A stretch of DNA of 64,000 nt from Bacillaceae bacterium IKA-2 (GCA_031761875.1 CP134492.1:3906001-3970000); one strand, 5' to 3'. Positions 51,112 through 63,557 are shown, numbered from the stretch's first letter. Program-made: numbers and translations. The notes: generated by a model not told the origin, from the sequence alone.

Positions 51112-52056
51112 TCATAGTAATGATAATAATAATTGTGATACTTTAATTGCGTCGTGCCGTAAATAGTCATCGTGATAAATTAATAATTGATCTTCAACAA
51201 TTTTAAATGGCAGCTTTTGAAGTTCGCTTTTATCAAAAACAACAGCTTTTGCTCCCTCTTTTGCATACTTATCTAAATATTGTTTATCTATTTCCTGATT
51301 ATTAACAATAATTGTTTCAATAATTTCTGTTCCAACATGTGCTATTAGTGCGCCAACGTGCTGACTAGCTGTATAATCATCGGTTTCACCTGGTTGAGTC
51401 ATGACGTTACAGATATAAGCTTTTTTAGCTGACGCTTGGATTACTGCGTCGGCAATACCAGGAACTAGTAAATTGGGCAGCACACTCGTGTAAAGACTTC
51501 CAGGACCGATAACAATTAAATCGGCGTTGGCAATTGCCTCTAAAGTTTCAGGTAAAGGATCTACTTTTTCAGGTGTCAAAAATACTCTCTTAATCTGTTT
51601 TTTGGCTTTCGGAATCGCTGATTCGCCTACAACAATTGTTCCATCGCTCATTTCAGCTTTTAAGACAATACTTTGATTGGCAGCAGGAAGGACTTTGCCG
51701 CGAACATTCAAAACACGACTTAATTCATGAATTCCTTTTGCAAAATCACCGGTAATTGATGTCATCCCTGCTAATAATAAATTACCTAATGAATGACCTG
51801 ATAAACCATCACCATTTTCAAAACGATGTTGAAAAAGCTGTTCAACGAGAGGTTCTACTTCTGAAAGGGCGACAAGGACGTTTCGAATATCCCCCGGTGG
51901 AGGAATATCCAATTCTTTACGAAGTCGTCCAGAGCTACCTCCATCATCAGCAACGGTTACAATGGCAGTAATCTCGACGGGAAATGTTTTTAGTCCCCGT
52001 AAAATTGCTGATAAACCTGTTCCGCCACCGATAACGACAATATTGATTTTTTTCAC
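51112..52056 (-). CDS. yvcK: YvcK/GlmR, UDP-GlcNAc-binding metabolic regulator
   Basis: A 314-residue protein of the CofD/YvcK fold with [29 protein letters not shown] and the GHSLGNLLL motif. In Bacillus subtilis it binds UDP-GlcNAc and stimulates GlmS, tying central carbon flow to wall synthesis. The start is GTG in a GTGA overlap with the rapZ stop, so translation is coupled. Confidence 0.95.
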   Translation of the reverse strand: MKKINIVVIGGGTGLSAILRGLKTFPVEITAIVTVADDGGSSGRLRKELDIPPPGDIRNVLVALSEVEPLVEQLFQHRFENGDGLSGHSLGNLLLAGMTSITGDFAKGIHELSRVLNVRGKVLPAANQSIVLKAEMSDGTIVVGESAIPKAKKQIKRVFLTPEKVDPLPETLEAIANADLIVIGPGSLYTSVLPNLLVPGIADAVIQASAKKAYICNVMTQPGETDDYTASQHVGALIAHVGTEIIETIIVNNQEIDKQYLDKYAKEGAKAVVFDKSELQKLPFKIVEDQLLIYHDDYLRHDAIKVSQLLLSLL

Positions 52057-52937
52057 TTATGTTCCAGCCGTTTTTTGATGTCTCGATGCGTGATAAAAGT
52101 TTTGTAGTCGTCTGAATATTTTTTCCCGAAATATTCAGCAAGGGTCACAGATCGGTGCTGTCCACCAGTACAGCCGATCGCGATCACAACCTGACTTTTC
52201 CCTTCACGTTTGTAGTGAGGTAAAATAAAGGTCAACAGACTATCTAACTTTTCTAAAAATTGCTGCGTTTCCGTCCATTTCAAGACGTAGGTCGAAACTT
52301 CTTCATCTAAACCTGTTTTTGATCTCATATGGTCAATATAATGCGGGTTCGGTAAAAAACGAACATCAAAAACAAGATCTGCATCAATAGGGATACCATA
52401 TTTAAACCCAAACGACATTAAATTTACAGAAAATGAATGCTGCTCAGCGAGTGAGAAGCGCTCAATAATTTTATTACGAAGCTCAATTGGCTTTAATTCT
52501 GTTGTATCAATAATTTGTTGCGCCTGACCTTTTAATTCCTCTAACATTTCTCTTTCTAGTTGAATTCCTTCTAAAGGAAGTCCTTTTGGAGCTAACGGAT
52601 GTGAACGACGTGTTTCTTTATAGCGTTGTACCAATTTACTATCTTTTGCATCTAAAAAGATTACTTGTGCATTTACATCAGCAGCTGCTCCTAAGTAATC
52701 CATTGATTCAAACAGATGGTCAAAAAACTCGCGACCGCGTAAATCAATGACAAGAGCGACTTTATTCATTTTACCGCCAGAACCCTCAATAAGATCAATA
52801 AATTTAGGAATTAATGCTGGGGGTAAATTATCAACACAGAAGAAGCCTAAATCCTCCAAACTTTGCACAGCAACTGTTTTTCCTGCACCGGACATTCCTG
52901 TAATAATGACAACTTGCATATCTTTACTAGATAACAT
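52053..52937 (-). CDS. rapZ: RapZ-family nucleotide-binding protein (YvcJ)
   Basis: A 294-residue P-loop ATPase/GTPase: Walker A GMSGAGKT near residue 16, [16 protein letters not shown] and the C-terminal [10 protein letters not shown] characteristic of RapZ. The Gram-positive version has been linked to competence and sugar regulation. AAAGGGGAAG precedes the ATG. First of the rapZ-yvcK-whiA-crh group. Confidence 0.95.
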   Translation of the reverse strand: MLSSKDMQVVIITGMSGAGKTVAVQSLEDLGFFCVDNLPPALIPKFIDLIEGSGGKMNKVALVIDLRGREFFDHLFESMDYLGAAADVNAQVIFLDAKDSKLVQRYKETRRSHPLAPKGLPLEGIQLEREMLEELKGQAQQIIDTTELKPIELRNKIIERFSLAEQHSFSVNLMSFGFKYGIPIDADLVFDVRFLPNPHYIDHMRSKTGLDEEVSTYVLKWTETQQFLEKLDSLLTFILPHYKREGKSQVVIAIGCTGGQHRSVTLAEYFGKKYSDDYKTFITHRDIKKRLEHK

Positions 52938-53060
52938 TATTGCTTCCCCTTTCGCTCTTGAATCTAAAAGTTATCCTCTTGAAATACTGTTTCTTGTAGA
53001 AGCCTAATGGCGCAAAATCTGCTTGATGAAATCCAATCAAATAAATAGCCATTCTACAAT

Positions 53061-53522
53061 TTATGCATCTGCTTCTAGTTTATATGATAAAAGCTCGAAA
53101 TCTTTTGTGTAGTGAAATGTTCCGTATAAGATTTCGCTCGAAGTAAGGATGTGATTGAATATAAATACATCCCCAGGAGCCATTGGTAAGTTTTTCACAT
53201 CATTGAGTTGTTGCCATTGTAACTGACCTTCTGGCGATTTTGCTAACATTTCCCCTTCAGTTTCTGTGGCTAGAAACGTAAACATCATCCATTCATCTAT
53301 GATTTCTTTACCATCTTTAATGATAATCGTAAAAATCCCTTTTATTTTAGGGTTTTGAATCTGCAGTCCCGTCTCTTCGCGAAATTCCCTTGTAACAGCA
53401 TCTTTAATAGATTCGCCACTTTCCATTTTTCCACCTGGGGCAACCCACCATCCTCTTGACGGCTTTTGTAACAATAATACTCGCCCGTTTTGATTTACAA
53501 TACAAGTTGTAATTCTTTGCAA
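53061..53522 (-). CDS. yvcI: NUDIX hydrolase (8-oxo-dGTP diphosphatase-like, YvcI)
   Basis: A 153-residue NUDIX protein with the box GGKMESGESIKDAVTREFRE followed by ETG, complete. It hydrolyses a nucleoside-diphosphate-linked substrate; which one is unknown. I start at the TTG at 53522 because GAGGTGG precedes it and relatives begin at QRxT; ATG starts at 53546 and 53570 have weak sites. It lies between trxB and rapZ as in Bacillus subtilis. Confidence 0.85.
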   Translation of the reverse strand: MQRITTCIVNQNGRVLLLQKPSRGWWVAPGGKMESGESIKDAVTREFREETGLQIQNPKIKGIFTIIIKDGKEIIDEWMMFTFLATETEGEMLAKSPEGQLQWQQLNDVKNLPMAPGDVFIFNHILTSSEILYGTFHYTKDFELLSYKLEADA

Positions 53523-53732
53523 AGTCTCCACCTCTGTACTAGTCATTTCTTCTAAAAAAAAGAAACACATCTATATTATAGTATACTATAATTTTTATAC
53601 TGTAACATTCTTTAATAGTCAAACTAAACATGATCTAAAGTTATTGATGTATTATTATAATACAATATTTTTCTTTGAGCTAGTTTTTAAACCGTTTCAG
53701 CCTTAATTTAGACACCTTCAGACACTTTTAGA

Positions 53733-53767
53733 CAAAAAAAGAGCACGAATAACGTTCATCCATGCTC
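53733..53767 (-). terminator. trxB terminator
   Basis: On the minus strand GAGCATGGATGAACG and its partner CGTGCTC-type arm with G-T pairs, followed by T7. The rest of 53571-53909 holds no gene. Confidence 0.7.
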
Positions 53768-53909
53768 CTAAAAGTATATAAAAAAGGGGGTCAATTACTT
53801 AACCTTATAATACACTTATTATATTTCAAAACTGTTACAAGAGGGTTAAGAAGTCGTAACGTTTTATTAAGAGCGTGTGATTGTGACAGATCAATGAAAA
53901 AATGAAAAG

Positions 53910-54037
53910 CAGACAATAAAAGCGCAAGGCGCCCGCCTATCGGCGAAAACCGGTGGAAGGCCTTTGACAGAAGTCGCTTTTTGACTTCCGAAAAGGACTG
54001 AAGCGGTCAAGCCGATGGCGCCCCAAGCTAGACAATA
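53910..54037. repeat. Structured intergenic element type I, copy 3
   Basis: GGCGCC (53928) with GGCGCC (54017), ATCGGC (53939) with GCCGAT (54011), CCTTT with AAAGG and GAAGTC with GACTTC. Against copy 2, one T-A pair in the outer stem has become C-G on both sides. It lies immediately after the trxB stop. Confidence 0.88.
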
Positions 54038-54047
54038 AAAAGAACGC

Positions 54048-55061
<1,014 letters not shown>

Positions 55062-55144
55062 TCACTTACTATATTAAATAATTTAGCATGATTAGTCCAG
55101 TAATCTGCTCATTAATTCATAAAATAGTTTTTTTGCGATAAGTT

Positions 55145-55228
55145 CGTGTTCAAAAAGAAGTAAAATCAGAGTTCACGAAGAAACTGGACAAGCTCAACCA
55201 ACTTTCAGGACTGAATTTTTTTGAACCG
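55145..55228. repeat. Reduced inverted-repeat element between trxB and the TPR gene
   Basis: GTTCAAAAA (55148) and TTTTTGAAC (55218) bracket AATCAGAGTTCACGAAG, as in the left end of the element at 43395. Confidence 0.5.
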
Positions 55229-55244
55229 CTTCTATAAGTTTGCT

Positions 55245-56285
55245 CTACACCGATTGATACATACCACTAAAATCATAGGATGGCTGTGTCAATTTTCCTT
55301 CTTGAAAGAAATTCAAATTTGTAATTGCATCAGCATTACCAACTATCGCTAATTTTTCCCAAAGCTTAGTTGCTTTTTCGATTCGTCCAGTATAAAAAGA
55401 CGCTACCGCTAAGTGGTAAATAAAATTCCCTGTTTCATTAAAGCCTTTTCTCTGCAGACGACCGAGCTCATTGTAAGCAAGTTCATGCTCACCTACTTTT
55501 CCAAAGCAGACGGCTACTTGATAACAATGCTCATAATCGATACTCCAAACATTACTGAGCGTCTTTACAAGATTATCTACCTGTTTTGTTTCACCTATTT
55601 CAAAGAGATAAATCATTAAGTGAGAGCGCGCCGTAATACTATCTTCTTTTTTCAACATGTTTTCAAGAGTACTAATCGCTACGGCGATATTTCCAGCTCC
55701 GTAATAAGCTTCTGCTAAACGGATATGAGCCATCCAATATGTTGGTTCTTCTTTAATAAGATCTGAAAAATAGGTAATTGCTGTATCAAAATTTTGTTTT
55801 TCTAACTCATGCGATGCTAGCTCGTAACGAATTAGAAAACTTTCCGCTTCAGCAAAAAGCTCATCGTCCTCTTGTAATATCTCAAGTAACTCTTCTACTT
55901 CCTCTAAAAACTCTCCATCTGGTTCTTTTTCAATATAGAAAAGCGCTTCTTTTCTCGCATGCTCAAAAAGCCCTAAATTTAAATAATTTGCCGCTAAAAA
56001 AAAGTAACTCTCAGTCATCTCTTCGTCTAAATCAAGTTCTACTATTTTTTTTAAACAATCATTTGAACGATAATAGTCTCCTTGATCGGTTAGAATCACT
56101 GCAAATTGGGCTAAAAATGCTAGCTCCGTCGGATCTAACTGAACTGCACGGTCAAGGTATCGTGTTGCTTTTTGGATATTTTTTGCTCGATAAGCTTCAA
56201 TTCCTTTTTCGTAGAAATAAGTTCCATCTTGAAAGTGAGGAATAATCATTCCCATTGGTTTCATGTGATCATTATGTTTACCCAT
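55245..56285 (-). CDS. Tetratricopeptide repeat protein (YvcD position)
   Basis: A 346-residue cytoplasmic protein built almost wholly of TPR helical repeats; clear units begin near residues 20, 54, 88 and 155 with the A/G-Y-A spacing. Such proteins are scaffolds, and no partner is evident. I start at the ATG at 56285, after GGAGGTAG. The longer frame would add a hydrophobic stretch that is really intergenic DNA including a 13-bp palindrome. It lies between the his operon and trxB. Confidence 0.8.
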   Translation of the reverse strand: MGKHNDHMKPMGMIIPHFQDGTYFYEKGIEAYRAKNIQKATRYLDRAVQLDPTELAFLAQFAVILTDQGDYYRSNDCLKKIVELDLDEEMTESYFFLAANYLNLGLFEHARKEALFYIEKEPDGEFLEEVEELLEILQEDDELFAEAESFLIRYELASHELEKQNFDTAITYFSDLIKEEPTYWMAHIRLAEAYYGAGNIAVAISTLENMLKKEDSITARSHLMIYLFEIGETKQVDNLVKTLSNVWSIDYEHCYQVAVCFGKVGEHELAYNELGRLQRKGFNETGNFIYHLAVASFYTGRIEKATKLWEKLAIVGNADAITNLNFFQEGKLTQPSYDFSGMYQSV

Positions 56286-56337
56286 TTCTACCTCCATTTC
56301 AACAAATCTTTCCCCGTCAAAGTATATCACCTTTTCA

Positions 56338-56541
56338 GGTGTCTGACACCTGAAAAACTCGAAAAACACAAAAAACATAAAAAGTCCACTGATAACCATT
56401 TGTGAATAGTTCACAAATGTAAAATAGGACAACTTATACACTTGGTGTCAGACACCATTAAAATATGCCATCATAAACACCCACAAACCGCTAAAAGTCA
56501 ATACCTAGCGATTTGTGAATTATTCACATGGTGTCAGACAC
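56338..56541. repeat. Three copies of the GGTGTCAGACACC palindrome with TTCACA palindromes
   Basis: The 13-mers lie at 56338-56350 (central T), 56444-56456 and 56529-56541. Nearby are ATTTGTGAA-TAG-TTCACAAAT (near 56399) and TGTGAA-TTA-TTCACA, the latter 2 nt from the third 13-mer. No gene lies in 56286-56595. Confidence 0.85.
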
Positions 56542-56555
56542 CAATAAAGCACCAA

Positions 56556-56585
56556 AAAAGTTTAGAGCATCAATGCTCTAAACTT
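56556..56585 (-). terminator. his operon terminator
   Basis: A perfect 14-bp stem AAAGTTTAGAGCAT, 2-nt loop, then T6 on the minus strand, 10 nt beyond the hisI stop. Confidence 0.92.
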
Positions 56586-56595
56586 TAAAGGTTTG

Positions 56596-57219
56596 TTATT
56601 TTCCGTGTCGTTCTTTTAACGTTGCAAGCACCACGTCTAGAGGTAGCTTTTGCTCGCGCATGACGACAAGGAGATGGAAGATCAGGTCAGCGATTTCCCA
56701 CTTTAACTCTTCTGGATCTCTGTTTTTAGCGGCAATAATAACTTCGCCCGCTTCTTCACCAATTTTTTTGAGCATTTTATCAATGCCTTTATCGAACAAA
56801 TAGGTTGTATACGCACCTTCTGGCATTTCAGCTTCGCGACTGGCGATAACTTCCTCGAGCACACTCAAAATTGCAAAACGATCTTCACTAGTAACAAGCT
56901 CTTTTCCTAATAAAGAATCACTAAAGCAGCTGTAATTTCCTTTGTGGCAAGCTGGGCCTGCTGGTTCAACTAGAACGACAAGCGCATCCTGGTCACAATC
57001 AAACCGAATATCGACAACTTTTTGAGTGTTTCCAGAGGTTGCCCCTTTATGCCAAAGTTCTTGACGAGAACGGCTATAAAACCATGTTTCCTTCGTCTCG
57101 ATTGTTTTTTGGAGAGATTCTTCATTCATATAAGCGACCGTCAATATATCTTTACTAGTCGCATCTTGAACGACTACCGGAATTAAACCTTTTTCATCAT
57201 ACTTAATCGTAAATTCCAT
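56596..57219 (-). CDS. hisI: Bifunctional phosphoribosyl-AMP cyclohydrolase / phosphoribosyl-ATP pyrophosphatase
   Basis: A 207-residue HisIE fusion. The cyclohydrolase half (1-110) has the zinc and metal ligands in RFDCDQDA and [11 protein letters not shown]. The pyrophosphatase half (about 115-207) has [15 protein letters not shown] and DLIFHLLV. It carries out steps two and three of histidine synthesis. Last gene of the operon; its ATG touches the hisF stop. Confidence 0.97.
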   Translation of the reverse strand: MEFTIKYDEKGLIPVVVQDATSKDILTVAYMNEESLQKTIETKETWFYSRSRQELWHKGATSGNTQKVVDIRFDCDQDALVVLVEPAGPACHKGNYSCFSDSLLGKELVTSEDRFAILSVLEEVIASREAEMPEGAYTTYLFDKGIDKMLKKIGEEAGEVIIAAKNRDPEELKWEIADLIFHLLVVMREQKLPLDVVLATLKERHGK

Positions 57220-57977
57220 TAGCGAACTTCAACCCCTTTTGTTTTCAAAAATTGCTTTACTTCTGCCACCGACGTTTCTTTATAATGAAAAATTGAGGCT
57301 GCCAACGCTGCATCGGCATTAGCTTCTTTGAAAACAGGCTCAAAGCATTCCTTGGAACCGGCACCACCAGAGGCGATTACCGGAACAGATACGGCGTCAC
57401 CGACCGCCTTCGTCAATGCTAAGTCAAAACCTTTTTTCTCACCATCTTGGTCCATGCTCGTTAAGAGGATCTCACCAGCACCACGCTTGACCGCTTCGGT
57501 TACCCAAGCGATCACTTCCCAGTCTGTCGGCTTTCTGCCACCATGAGTATAGACACGCCAAGAACCAAGCTCTTGATCAAATTTTGCATCAATAGCGACA
57601 ACAATACATTGCGATCCGAAAAAATCAGCTCCTTCAGTAATTAATTCCGGTCGCAAGACAGCAGCGGTATTCAAGGAAACCTTATCGGCACCTGCTCGTA
57701 AAATTCGTTTCATATCTGCAAGCGAATTAATCCCGCCTCCAACTGTAAATGGGATCGCTAATTGACCAGCAACTTGCTCGACAACATCAACCATTGTATC
57801 GCGACCTTCATGTGACGCCGAAATATCTAAGAATACTAATTCATCGGCACCTTGTTGATCATAAAAAGCAGCAAGTTCAACAGGATCGCCTGCGTCTCGC
57901 AAATTAACAAATTGGACACCTTTGACAACCCGTCCCTCTTTTACATCTAAACAAGGAATAATCCGTTTAGCTAGCAT
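57219..57977 (-). CDS. hisF: Imidazole glycerol phosphate synthase, cyclase subunit
   Basis: A 252-residue TIM barrel with the catalytic Asp in IPCLDVKEG and in SMDQDG. With HisH it makes imidazole glycerol phosphate and AICAR. I start at the ATG at 57977, 6 nt after GAGGTG; it overlaps hisA by 11 nt. The longer frame is hisA in another phase. Confidence 0.97.
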   Translation of the reverse strand: MLAKRIIPCLDVKEGRVVKGVQFVNLRDAGDPVELAAFYDQQGADELVFLDISASHEGRDTMVDVVEQVAGQLAIPFTVGGGINSLADMKRILRAGADKVSLNTAAVLRPELITEGADFFGSQCIVVAIDAKFDQELGSWRVYTHGGRKPTDWEVIAWVTEAVKRGAGEILLTSMDQDGEKKGFDLALTKAVGDAVSVPVIASGGAGSKECFEPVFKEANADAALAASIFHYKETSVAEVKQFLKTKGVEVR

Positions 57978-58710
57978 CTGCCGCACCTCGTTCCAAGGCT
58001 TCGGCGAGTGTAAACTGATTCGTATATAGCGCTTTACCGATAATTGCTCCACCAATGCCATCACTCTCGTACTTTTTCAAGTCATTAATATCGTCAAGCG
58101 TACTCATCCCACCTGAAGCAATCACTTCTTTACCAGTCGCCCTCGCCAAAGCAGCGATCGCTTCTGTATTCGGGCCCAAAAGCATCCCATCACGAGAAAT
58201 ATCTGTAAAAATAAATACTTCAGCACCATGACTAGCTAACTCGATCCCTAACGCTTCAGCGGTCACTTTTGACGTCTCAAGCCAACCTTCAGTCGCCACA
58301 AAGCCGTCTCTGGCATCGATACCTATCGCAATTTTCGCGCCGTACTGTTTTAACATTGCCTTCACGAATTCAGGATCTTTAATCGCCGAACTTCCTAAAA
58401 TAACCCGATCAACACCATTATCCACATAAGCAGCGACATCTTCTGGAGTACGAATCCCACCACCCACTTGAACGCGAACGTCAAGCTGTTTGGCAATTGC
58501 AATGACGTGCTCATGATTAACACGCTTCCCGAGCTTAGCGCCATCTAAATCAACCGTATGTATCCACTCAGCACCCGCCTCACTAAATCGTTTCGCCATT
58601 TCTAGCGGTGAGTTCCCATAAACTGTTTCTTGGTCATAGTCTCCTTGAATCAGACGAACACAATTTCCACCTAAAATATCAATCGCTGGATAAATCGTAA
58701 AATTATTCAT
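57967..58710 (-). CDS. hisA: ProFAR isomerase
   Basis: A 247-residue TIM barrel with the catalytic Asp in YPAIDILGG and in TDISRDGM, plus GGIRTPED. It performs the Amadori rearrangement in histidine synthesis. Its start overlaps the hisH stop by 8 nt. Confidence 0.97.
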   Translation of the reverse strand: MNNFTIYPAIDILGGNCVRLIQGDYDQETVYGNSPLEMAKRFSEAGAEWIHTVDLDGAKLGKRVNHEHVIAIAKQLDVRVQVGGGIRTPEDVAAYVDNGVDRVILGSSAIKDPEFVKAMLKQYGAKIAIGIDARDGFVATEGWLETSKVTAEALGIELASHGAEVFIFTDISRDGMLLGPNTEAIAALARATGKEVIASGGMSTLDDINDLKKYESDGIGGAIIGKALYTNQFTLAEALERGAADAS

Positions 58711-59350
58711 GGATCCACGCCCCCTTCTCAGTCGTTACGATTGCCGCATAATTTTCAAGTAACTTCATTCCGACCGAACTACTTTTTTCGGGATGAAATT
58801 GTGTACCAAGAACATTTTTTTTAGCAACGATCGCCGGAACGACGCCATGATAGTCACAGCTTGCAACTAAATCCGCGCGGTCCATATCACCAACAACATA
58901 GGAATGCACGAAATAAACGTAACCCTCTTCTACAGCTTCAAGTAATCGCTGCTGTTGATGAAATACAAGCTGGTTCCAGCCCATATGGGGCACTTTGTAG
59001 CGTTGTCCTGAATCCGTCACTCCTTTAAAAAGACGAACTTTTCCTTGTAAAAATCCAAGTCCCTTCGTTGCACCATTTTCTTCACTCATTTCAAAGAGAA
59101 GCTGCATTCCCAAACAAATTCCTAAGAGTGGCTTGCCAGAAGCAACCCATTCCTTTAAAAAAACATCTAACTTCTGTTTTTCTAAAATTGCCATCGCATC
59201 TTTAAACGACCCTACCCCTGGTAAAATCAGTCCATCAGCTTTTGCCAATTCGGCTTGGTTTTCAGAAACGAAATAGTCATAATCGAGGCGCTCTAACGCT
59301 TTACTAACGCTATGAAGATTACCCATGCCATAATCAACTATGCCAATCAT
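58703..59350 (-). CDS. hisH: Imidazole glycerol phosphate synthase, glutaminase subunit
   Basis: A 215-residue class I glutamine amidotransferase. The Cys nucleophile is in [10 protein letters not shown], and His and Glu in [10 protein letters not shown]. It supplies ammonia to HisF. Directly after hisB. Confidence 0.97.
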   Translation of the reverse strand: MIGIVDYGMGNLHSVSKALERLDYDYFVSENQAELAKADGLILPGVGSFKDAMAILEKQKLDVFLKEWVASGKPLLGICLGMQLLFEMSEENGATKGLGFLQGKVRLFKGVTDSGQRYKVPHMGWNQLVFHQQQRLLEAVEEGYVYFVHSYVVGDMDRADLVASCDYHGVVPAIVAKKNVLGTQFHPEKSSSVGMKLLENYAAIVTTEKGAWIHE

Positions 59351-59938
59351 TTATAACATTCCTTTCGTTGAAGGCACACCTTTAATCCGTGGATCAACAG
59401 TTGTCGCTTCATCTAACGCCCGCGCCAATGCTTTGAAGATCGCTTCAATGATATGATGCGTATTGGTTCCATAATGAACAATCACGTGGAGGTTCATTCT
59501 GGATTCGAGAGCGAATTTCCATAAAAATTCATGGACAAGCTCTGTATCAAATGTCCCTACTTTTGCTGTTGGTAGTTCTGCTCTAAATTCTAAATGTGGA
59601 CGATTGCTTAAATCAACAACGACTTGAGCCAATGTTTCATCCATCGGCACAAACGCATTACCATAGCGCTTAATTCCTTTTTTATCGCCTAAAGCCTCTT
59701 TAAATGCCGTTCCTAAACAAATTCCGATGTCTTCTGTTGTGTGGTGATCATCAATATCGATATCACCGTTAGCTTCAATATTTAAATCAAAAACGCCGTG
59801 CTTCGTCCAAAGGTCAAGCATATGATTCATGAACGGGACAGGAGTGTTGATTTTTGCTGTGCCTTCCCCATCGATTGCTAACGTCAGCTTAATCTGCGTT
59901 TCATTTGTAATTCGTTCAATACTTGCTGTTCTACTCAT
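59351..59938 (-). CDS. hisB: Imidazoleglycerol-phosphate dehydratase
   Basis: A 195-residue monofunctional dehydratase with the manganese-binding DDHHTTEDI and [14 protein letters not shown] motifs. No phosphatase domain is fused, as usual in Bacillus, where histidinol phosphatase is a separate gene. It overlaps hisD by 8 nt. Confidence 0.97.
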   Translation of the reverse strand: MSRTASIERITNETQIKLTLAIDGEGTAKINTPVPFMNHMLDLWTKHGVFDLNIEANGDIDIDDHHTTEDIGICLGTAFKEALGDKKGIKRYGNAFVPMDETLAQVVVDLSNRPHLEFRAELPTAKVGTFDTELVHEFLWKFALESRMNLHVIVHYGTNTHHIIEAIFKALARALDEATTVDPRIKGVPSTKGML

Positions 59939-61208
59939 TTTCTTCCTCCAATCGAACTTCTACTGCTCTAGCGTGAGCCTCTAAACCTTCTAAGCGAGCA
60001 AGGGCGGCAATTTTTTGACCATTTGTGAATAATGCTGTTTTGCTATATAAAATAATGCTTGATTTTTTCGTGAAGTCATCTACATTTAACGGACTTGAAA
60101 ACCTGGCTGTACCGTTCGTTGGTAAAACATGATTCGGACCGGCAAAATAATCGCCGACAGGTTCTGAGCTATATGGACCTAAAAAGATCGCTCCCGCATG
60201 ACGTATTTTCCCGAGAATTTGCATTGGTTCTGCTGTTAGAATCTCAAGATGTTCAGGTGCTAATTCGTTGACAACAGCAACAGCTTCAGTTAAATCTTCC
60301 GTTACGTAAATAGCACCGTAATCACGAATTGATGCGGCAGCTATTTTTTTTCGTGGTAAAGTTTCGAGCTGTTTTTCGACTTCGCTGACAACTTTTTCAG
60401 CAAGCTGCATTGATGGCGTTACTAGTACAGCCGAAGCAAGCGTATCGTGTTCGGCTTGTGAGAGAAGATCAGCTGCAATATAACGAGGGTTAGCGTCAGC
60501 GTCAGCCAAAACAACAATCTCACTAGGTCCAGCAATCATATCAATATCAACATGTCCAAACACAGCTCGTTTTGCTAAAGCGACATAAATGTTTCCTGGT
60601 CCGACAATTTTATCGACTCCAGGAACTGTTTCGGTACCATAGGCAAGCGCCGCTATCGCTTGAGCACCACCAATTTTAAAGATTTGTTTGACTCCTAGTT
60701 CATTAGCGGCAACAAGAACGCCTGACGGTAGCGTCCCGTCTTTACTCGGCGGTGATACCATGACAATGTTTTCGACTTCCGCTACTTGAGCCGGAATTAC
60801 GTTCATTAAGATTGAAGAAGGATAAGCCGCTGTTCCACCAGGAACGTAAACACCAACTTTTTCTAGCGGTGTAATTTTTTGACCGAGAATCGTGCCATTT
60901 TCTTCTGTCGTCAACCACGATTGCCGTTTTTGCCGTTCATGAAAGCGACGTATATTTTCAGCCGCTTCTCTTAATGCTGCAAGCACGTTCGGATCAATAT
61001 CAGCATAGGCATTTTCCATTTCCGCTTTTGTGACGCGATTATCTTCAAGCTTAGCGCCATCGAATTTTTCCGTGAAGCGCAAAACAGCCGCGTCTCCGCC
61101 TTGGCGAACCGCTTCGATAATTGCTTCAACTGCTTGCTGCTGTTCGCTAGTTCCTTGATCAATACTTCTTTTTAACGACACCTTACTAGTAACTTTGGTA
61201 ATTTTCAC
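59931..61208 (-). CDS. hisD: Histidinol dehydrogenase
   Basis: A 425-residue zinc enzyme with the family signature around DMIAGPSEI and DLLSQAEHD, the Glu-His catalytic pair in APEHLEI and [11 protein letters not shown]. It oxidises histidinol to histidine in two NAD-dependent steps. It overlaps hisG by 4 nt. Confidence 0.97.
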   Translation of the reverse strand: MKITKVTSKVSLKRSIDQGTSEQQQAVEAIIEAVRQGGDAAVLRFTEKFDGAKLEDNRVTKAEMENAYADIDPNVLAALREAAENIRRFHERQKRQSWLTTEENGTILGQKITPLEKVGVYVPGGTAAYPSSILMNVIPAQVAEVENIVMVSPPSKDGTLPSGVLVAANELGVKQIFKIGGAQAIAALAYGTETVPGVDKIVGPGNIYVALAKRAVFGHVDIDMIAGPSEIVVLADADANPRYIAADLLSQAEHDTLASAVLVTPSMQLAEKVVSEVEKQLETLPRKKIAAASIRDYGAIYVTEDLTEAVAVVNELAPEHLEILTAEPMQILGKIRHAGAIFLGPYSSEPVGDYFAGPNHVLPTNGTARFSSPLNVDDFTKKSSIILYSKTALFTNGQKIAALARLEGLEAHARAVEVRLEEENE

Positions 61209-61837
61209 GACTGATCCTCCTCAATGACTGCAGCTAGTCGTTCAACTACTTCATCAATCACAGTGTCTTTCATCCGATAACTAACCGGATTAACAATTAG
61301 TCGTGACGTGATTTGGACGATTTTTTCAAATTCAACAAGCCCGTTTGCCCTGAGCGTTGAACCAGTTGAGACAATATCAACAATCCGATCAGCTAGGCCA
61401 ATCAAAGGAGCTAGCTCAATCGATCCGTTCAATTTTATAATTTCGACTTGTTCACCTTGCTCGCGAAAATAACTAGCCGCAAAAATCGGATATTTAGATG
61501 CGACTTTCGGAGCTATATCGGTATTTTTTTCATATGTCGGTAGCCCGGCAACTGCCATATAGCATTGACTAATTTTCAAATCTAGGACTTCATAAATATC
61601 TCGTTCTTCTTCGAGCATCGTATCTTTACCAGCGACACCAATGTCGGCAACACCGTGCTCCACATAAGTAGGCACATCGCTTGGTTTGGCAAGAATAAAA
61701 CGCATTCCTGCTTCTTTGGCATCGATAATTAAGCGGCGGTTTTCTTCAAACTCTGGTGGGAGATTGTAGCCTGCTTTACGAAGTAATTCAACAGCTTCTT
61801 CAAAAATTCGTCCTTTTGGCATTGCTATTGTTAACAT
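61205..61837 (-). CDS. hisG: ATP phosphoribosyltransferase, short form
   Basis: A 210-residue short HisG with no C-terminal regulatory domain; the phosphate loop [10 protein letters not shown] is clear. This form needs HisZ for activity and histidine feedback, and hisZ lies immediately upstream. Confidence 0.97.
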   Translation of the reverse strand: MLTIAMPKGRIFEEAVELLRKAGYNLPPEFEENRRLIIDAKEAGMRFILAKPSDVPTYVEHGVADIGVAGKDTMLEEERDIYEVLDLKISQCYMAVAGLPTYEKNTDIAPKVASKYPIFAASYFREQGEQVEIIKLNGSIELAPLIGLADRIVDIVSTGSTLRANGLVEFEKIVQITSRLIVNPVSYRMKDTVIDEVVERLAAVIEEDQS

Positions 61838-63019
61838 TTACTTGTCCCCCTTGCCATTTTTCCCAATACAATAAACGACATCATCAAAGCTTTGTAAAAA
61901 TTGGTCAACATCTTTGACCCCTTTTATATCTTGAAGGACTACTGAAACTCCTTGGCTTCGCTTTTCTTGAGCTAATTGAATGGCATCTTTGCGCCGTTCA
62001 TTACTATAAATAATACAAGCAACATCACGCTTATCTGCGGTAGATCTAAGCGATTGAACTAATAAATCAAGGCGAATCCCAAACCCTGTTGCTGGAGCTG
62101 GACGATTAAATTTTTGCAAAAGCTCATCATAGCGACCGCCACTAGCAATCGGTGTACCAAGATTGCTACTATATGCTTCAAAAACAGCTCCTGTATAATA
62201 ACTCATATGCATGACAAGATTTAAATCTAACTTAACATAATCAATAATGCCATAGCTTTCAAGGACACTCCATAGTTTTTCTAGATCAGCAAGCGCTTTT
62301 TTGCCTTCTTCATCTGTAACTAGCGAACTCGCTTCTGCTAGCTTTGAAAAATCACCCCGCAAATTCAGAAGTTCAAGGAGACGACTTTTATCGATAGAAG
62401 AAAGCGATAAATTTTTGACGTGCTGGCGATAACCAACATAATTTTTTTCATAAAGAAAGCGGCGCAATTGATGGCTGCGTTCTTCATTACCAACAATGTC
62501 TAGCAAAAGCGCATTCACGTAACCGACATGTCCGATGGTAATTTTAAAATCTTCTAAACCAGCTTTTTTGAGAGCCGCAATCATCAACACAATCACTTCG
62601 CCATCAGCACTACTCGTTTCATCACCGATCAGTTCCATACCAATTTGTTCAAACTCTGCCGGTCGTCCGCCTTCGTCGTGCTGCGCGCGAAAAACATTTG
62701 TATCGTACGTAAGGCGAAGTGGAAACTGTTCATCCTTTAATCTCGACGCCACAAGTCTCGCAATCGGAGCCGTCATATCCGGCCGTAATACAAGGGTGTT
62801 TCCCCGTTGGTCAAGCAGCTTAAATAGTTGTTGATCAAGAATTGCCGATGCGACACCAACCGTATCATAATATTCAAGTGTTGGCGTTTCAATCGACTGA
62901 TAGCCCCAAAGTTCGAGTTCACTTCTTATCTCGTTGCGAATTTTCATTTTCGTTTCAAATAATTGCGGAAGCGTATCACGCATCCCAATTGGTTTTTCAA
63001 ACATAAATGGCTTTGACAT
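61838..63019 (-). CDS. hisZ: ATP phosphoribosyltransferase regulatory subunit HisZ
   Basis: A 393-residue paralogue of the histidyl-tRNA synthetase catalytic core (PIGMRDTLP, LRPDMTAPIAR, GGRYDELL) without the anticodon domain. It activates the short HisG. First gene of the his operon; GTGGAGTGTGAGAA precedes the ATG. No T-box or leader peptide is seen upstream. Confidence 0.96.
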   Translation of the reverse strand: MSKPFMFEKPIGMRDTLPQLFETKMKIRNEIRSELELWGYQSIETPTLEYYDTVGVASAILDQQLFKLLDQRGNTLVLRPDMTAPIARLVASRLKDEQFPLRLTYDTNVFRAQHDEGGRPAEFEQIGMELIGDETSSADGEVIVLMIAALKKAGLEDFKITIGHVGYVNALLLDIVGNEERSHQLRRFLYEKNYVGYRQHVKNLSLSSIDKSRLLELLNLRGDFSKLAEASSLVTDEEGKKALADLEKLWSVLESYGIIDYVKLDLNLVMHMSYYTGAVFEAYSSNLGTPIASGGRYDELLQKFNRPAPATGFGIRLDLLVQSLRSTADKRDVACIIYSNERRKDAIQLAQEKRSQGVSVVLQDIKGVKDVDQFLQSFDDVVYCIGKNGKGDK

Positions 63020-63484
63020 TTCTCACACTCCACTGATTATTATTGTCATTCTTAATTTTAACAAACCGCTTCCTCATTTAAGGGCTTGTGTAATTCCTCA
63101 TCTATTAATTGGTGGATTTCATTAGTAACTCTAGACAAGTTTTAGCTAGTTTATAGTACCTTATTTGCTTTAGAAACGGTTTTAGTGTTTTTTTGTGCTT
63201 TTGTTGTTTCCGGGAGGCGCTTTAGTTCGCTAATATGCTACCACGATAAAGTGTTTATATTTAGTAGTCTACACCGCTTCGATATACTCGTCAACCTTTT
63301 TATCATCTCTTTTTCGTTCATCAAACACCTTCTAGTAGATTGCTCATTTTTCACATGGTGCCTGACACCACGGAAACACAAAAATACCCCTCTTGTCCAC
63401 CTCTCGCGGACACTTTTCCACTTATAAAAAAAACGTAAACAGGTTCGTTAATTTTCTGATAATTTGTTATAATAGATAGGTAAA
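63020..63484. other. hisZ-flagellin intergenic region
   Basis: No gene is recognised. It should hold the his promoter. GGTGCCTGACACC (63357-63369) is a further member of the 13-bp palindrome family, preceded by TTCACAT as at 56522. TGTCC-N8-GGACA near 63394 is a small hairpin. Confidence 0.5.
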
Positions 63485-63557
63485 TGAATTTCATAATGCA
63501 GATTCAACGCCACTAGGTAAGCTTGATGTGGCTAATATAATGGTATTATGAAATTCA
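63485..63557. repeat. Palindromic dispersed element, copy E (short form, inverted)
   Basis: The ends TGAATTTCATAAT and ATTATGAAATTCA are perfect. Read in reverse, the core is GCCACATCAAGCTTACCTAG then TGGCG, nearly copy D without its insert. It lies about 100 nt before the flagellin-like gene. Confidence 0.88.

Noticed and set aside
55778-56245. 155-codon plus-strand frame opposite the TPR gene
   Set aside because: It is a Leu-rich antisense shadow without a start signal; the TPR frame on the minus strand has a good ribosome binding site and repeat periodicity.
56399-56419. ATTTGTGAA-TAG-TTCACAAAT as a Rex (NADH-sensing) operator
   Set aside because: The arms fit Rex, but the spacer is 3 bp while Rex sites have 4, and it lies after the his operon and before a TPR gene rather than fermentation or respiration genes.
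63020-63200. T-box or histidine leader peptide before hisZ
   Set aside because: No GGTGG-type T-box sequence, no run of His codons and no terminator-antiterminator pair is visible upstream of the operon.
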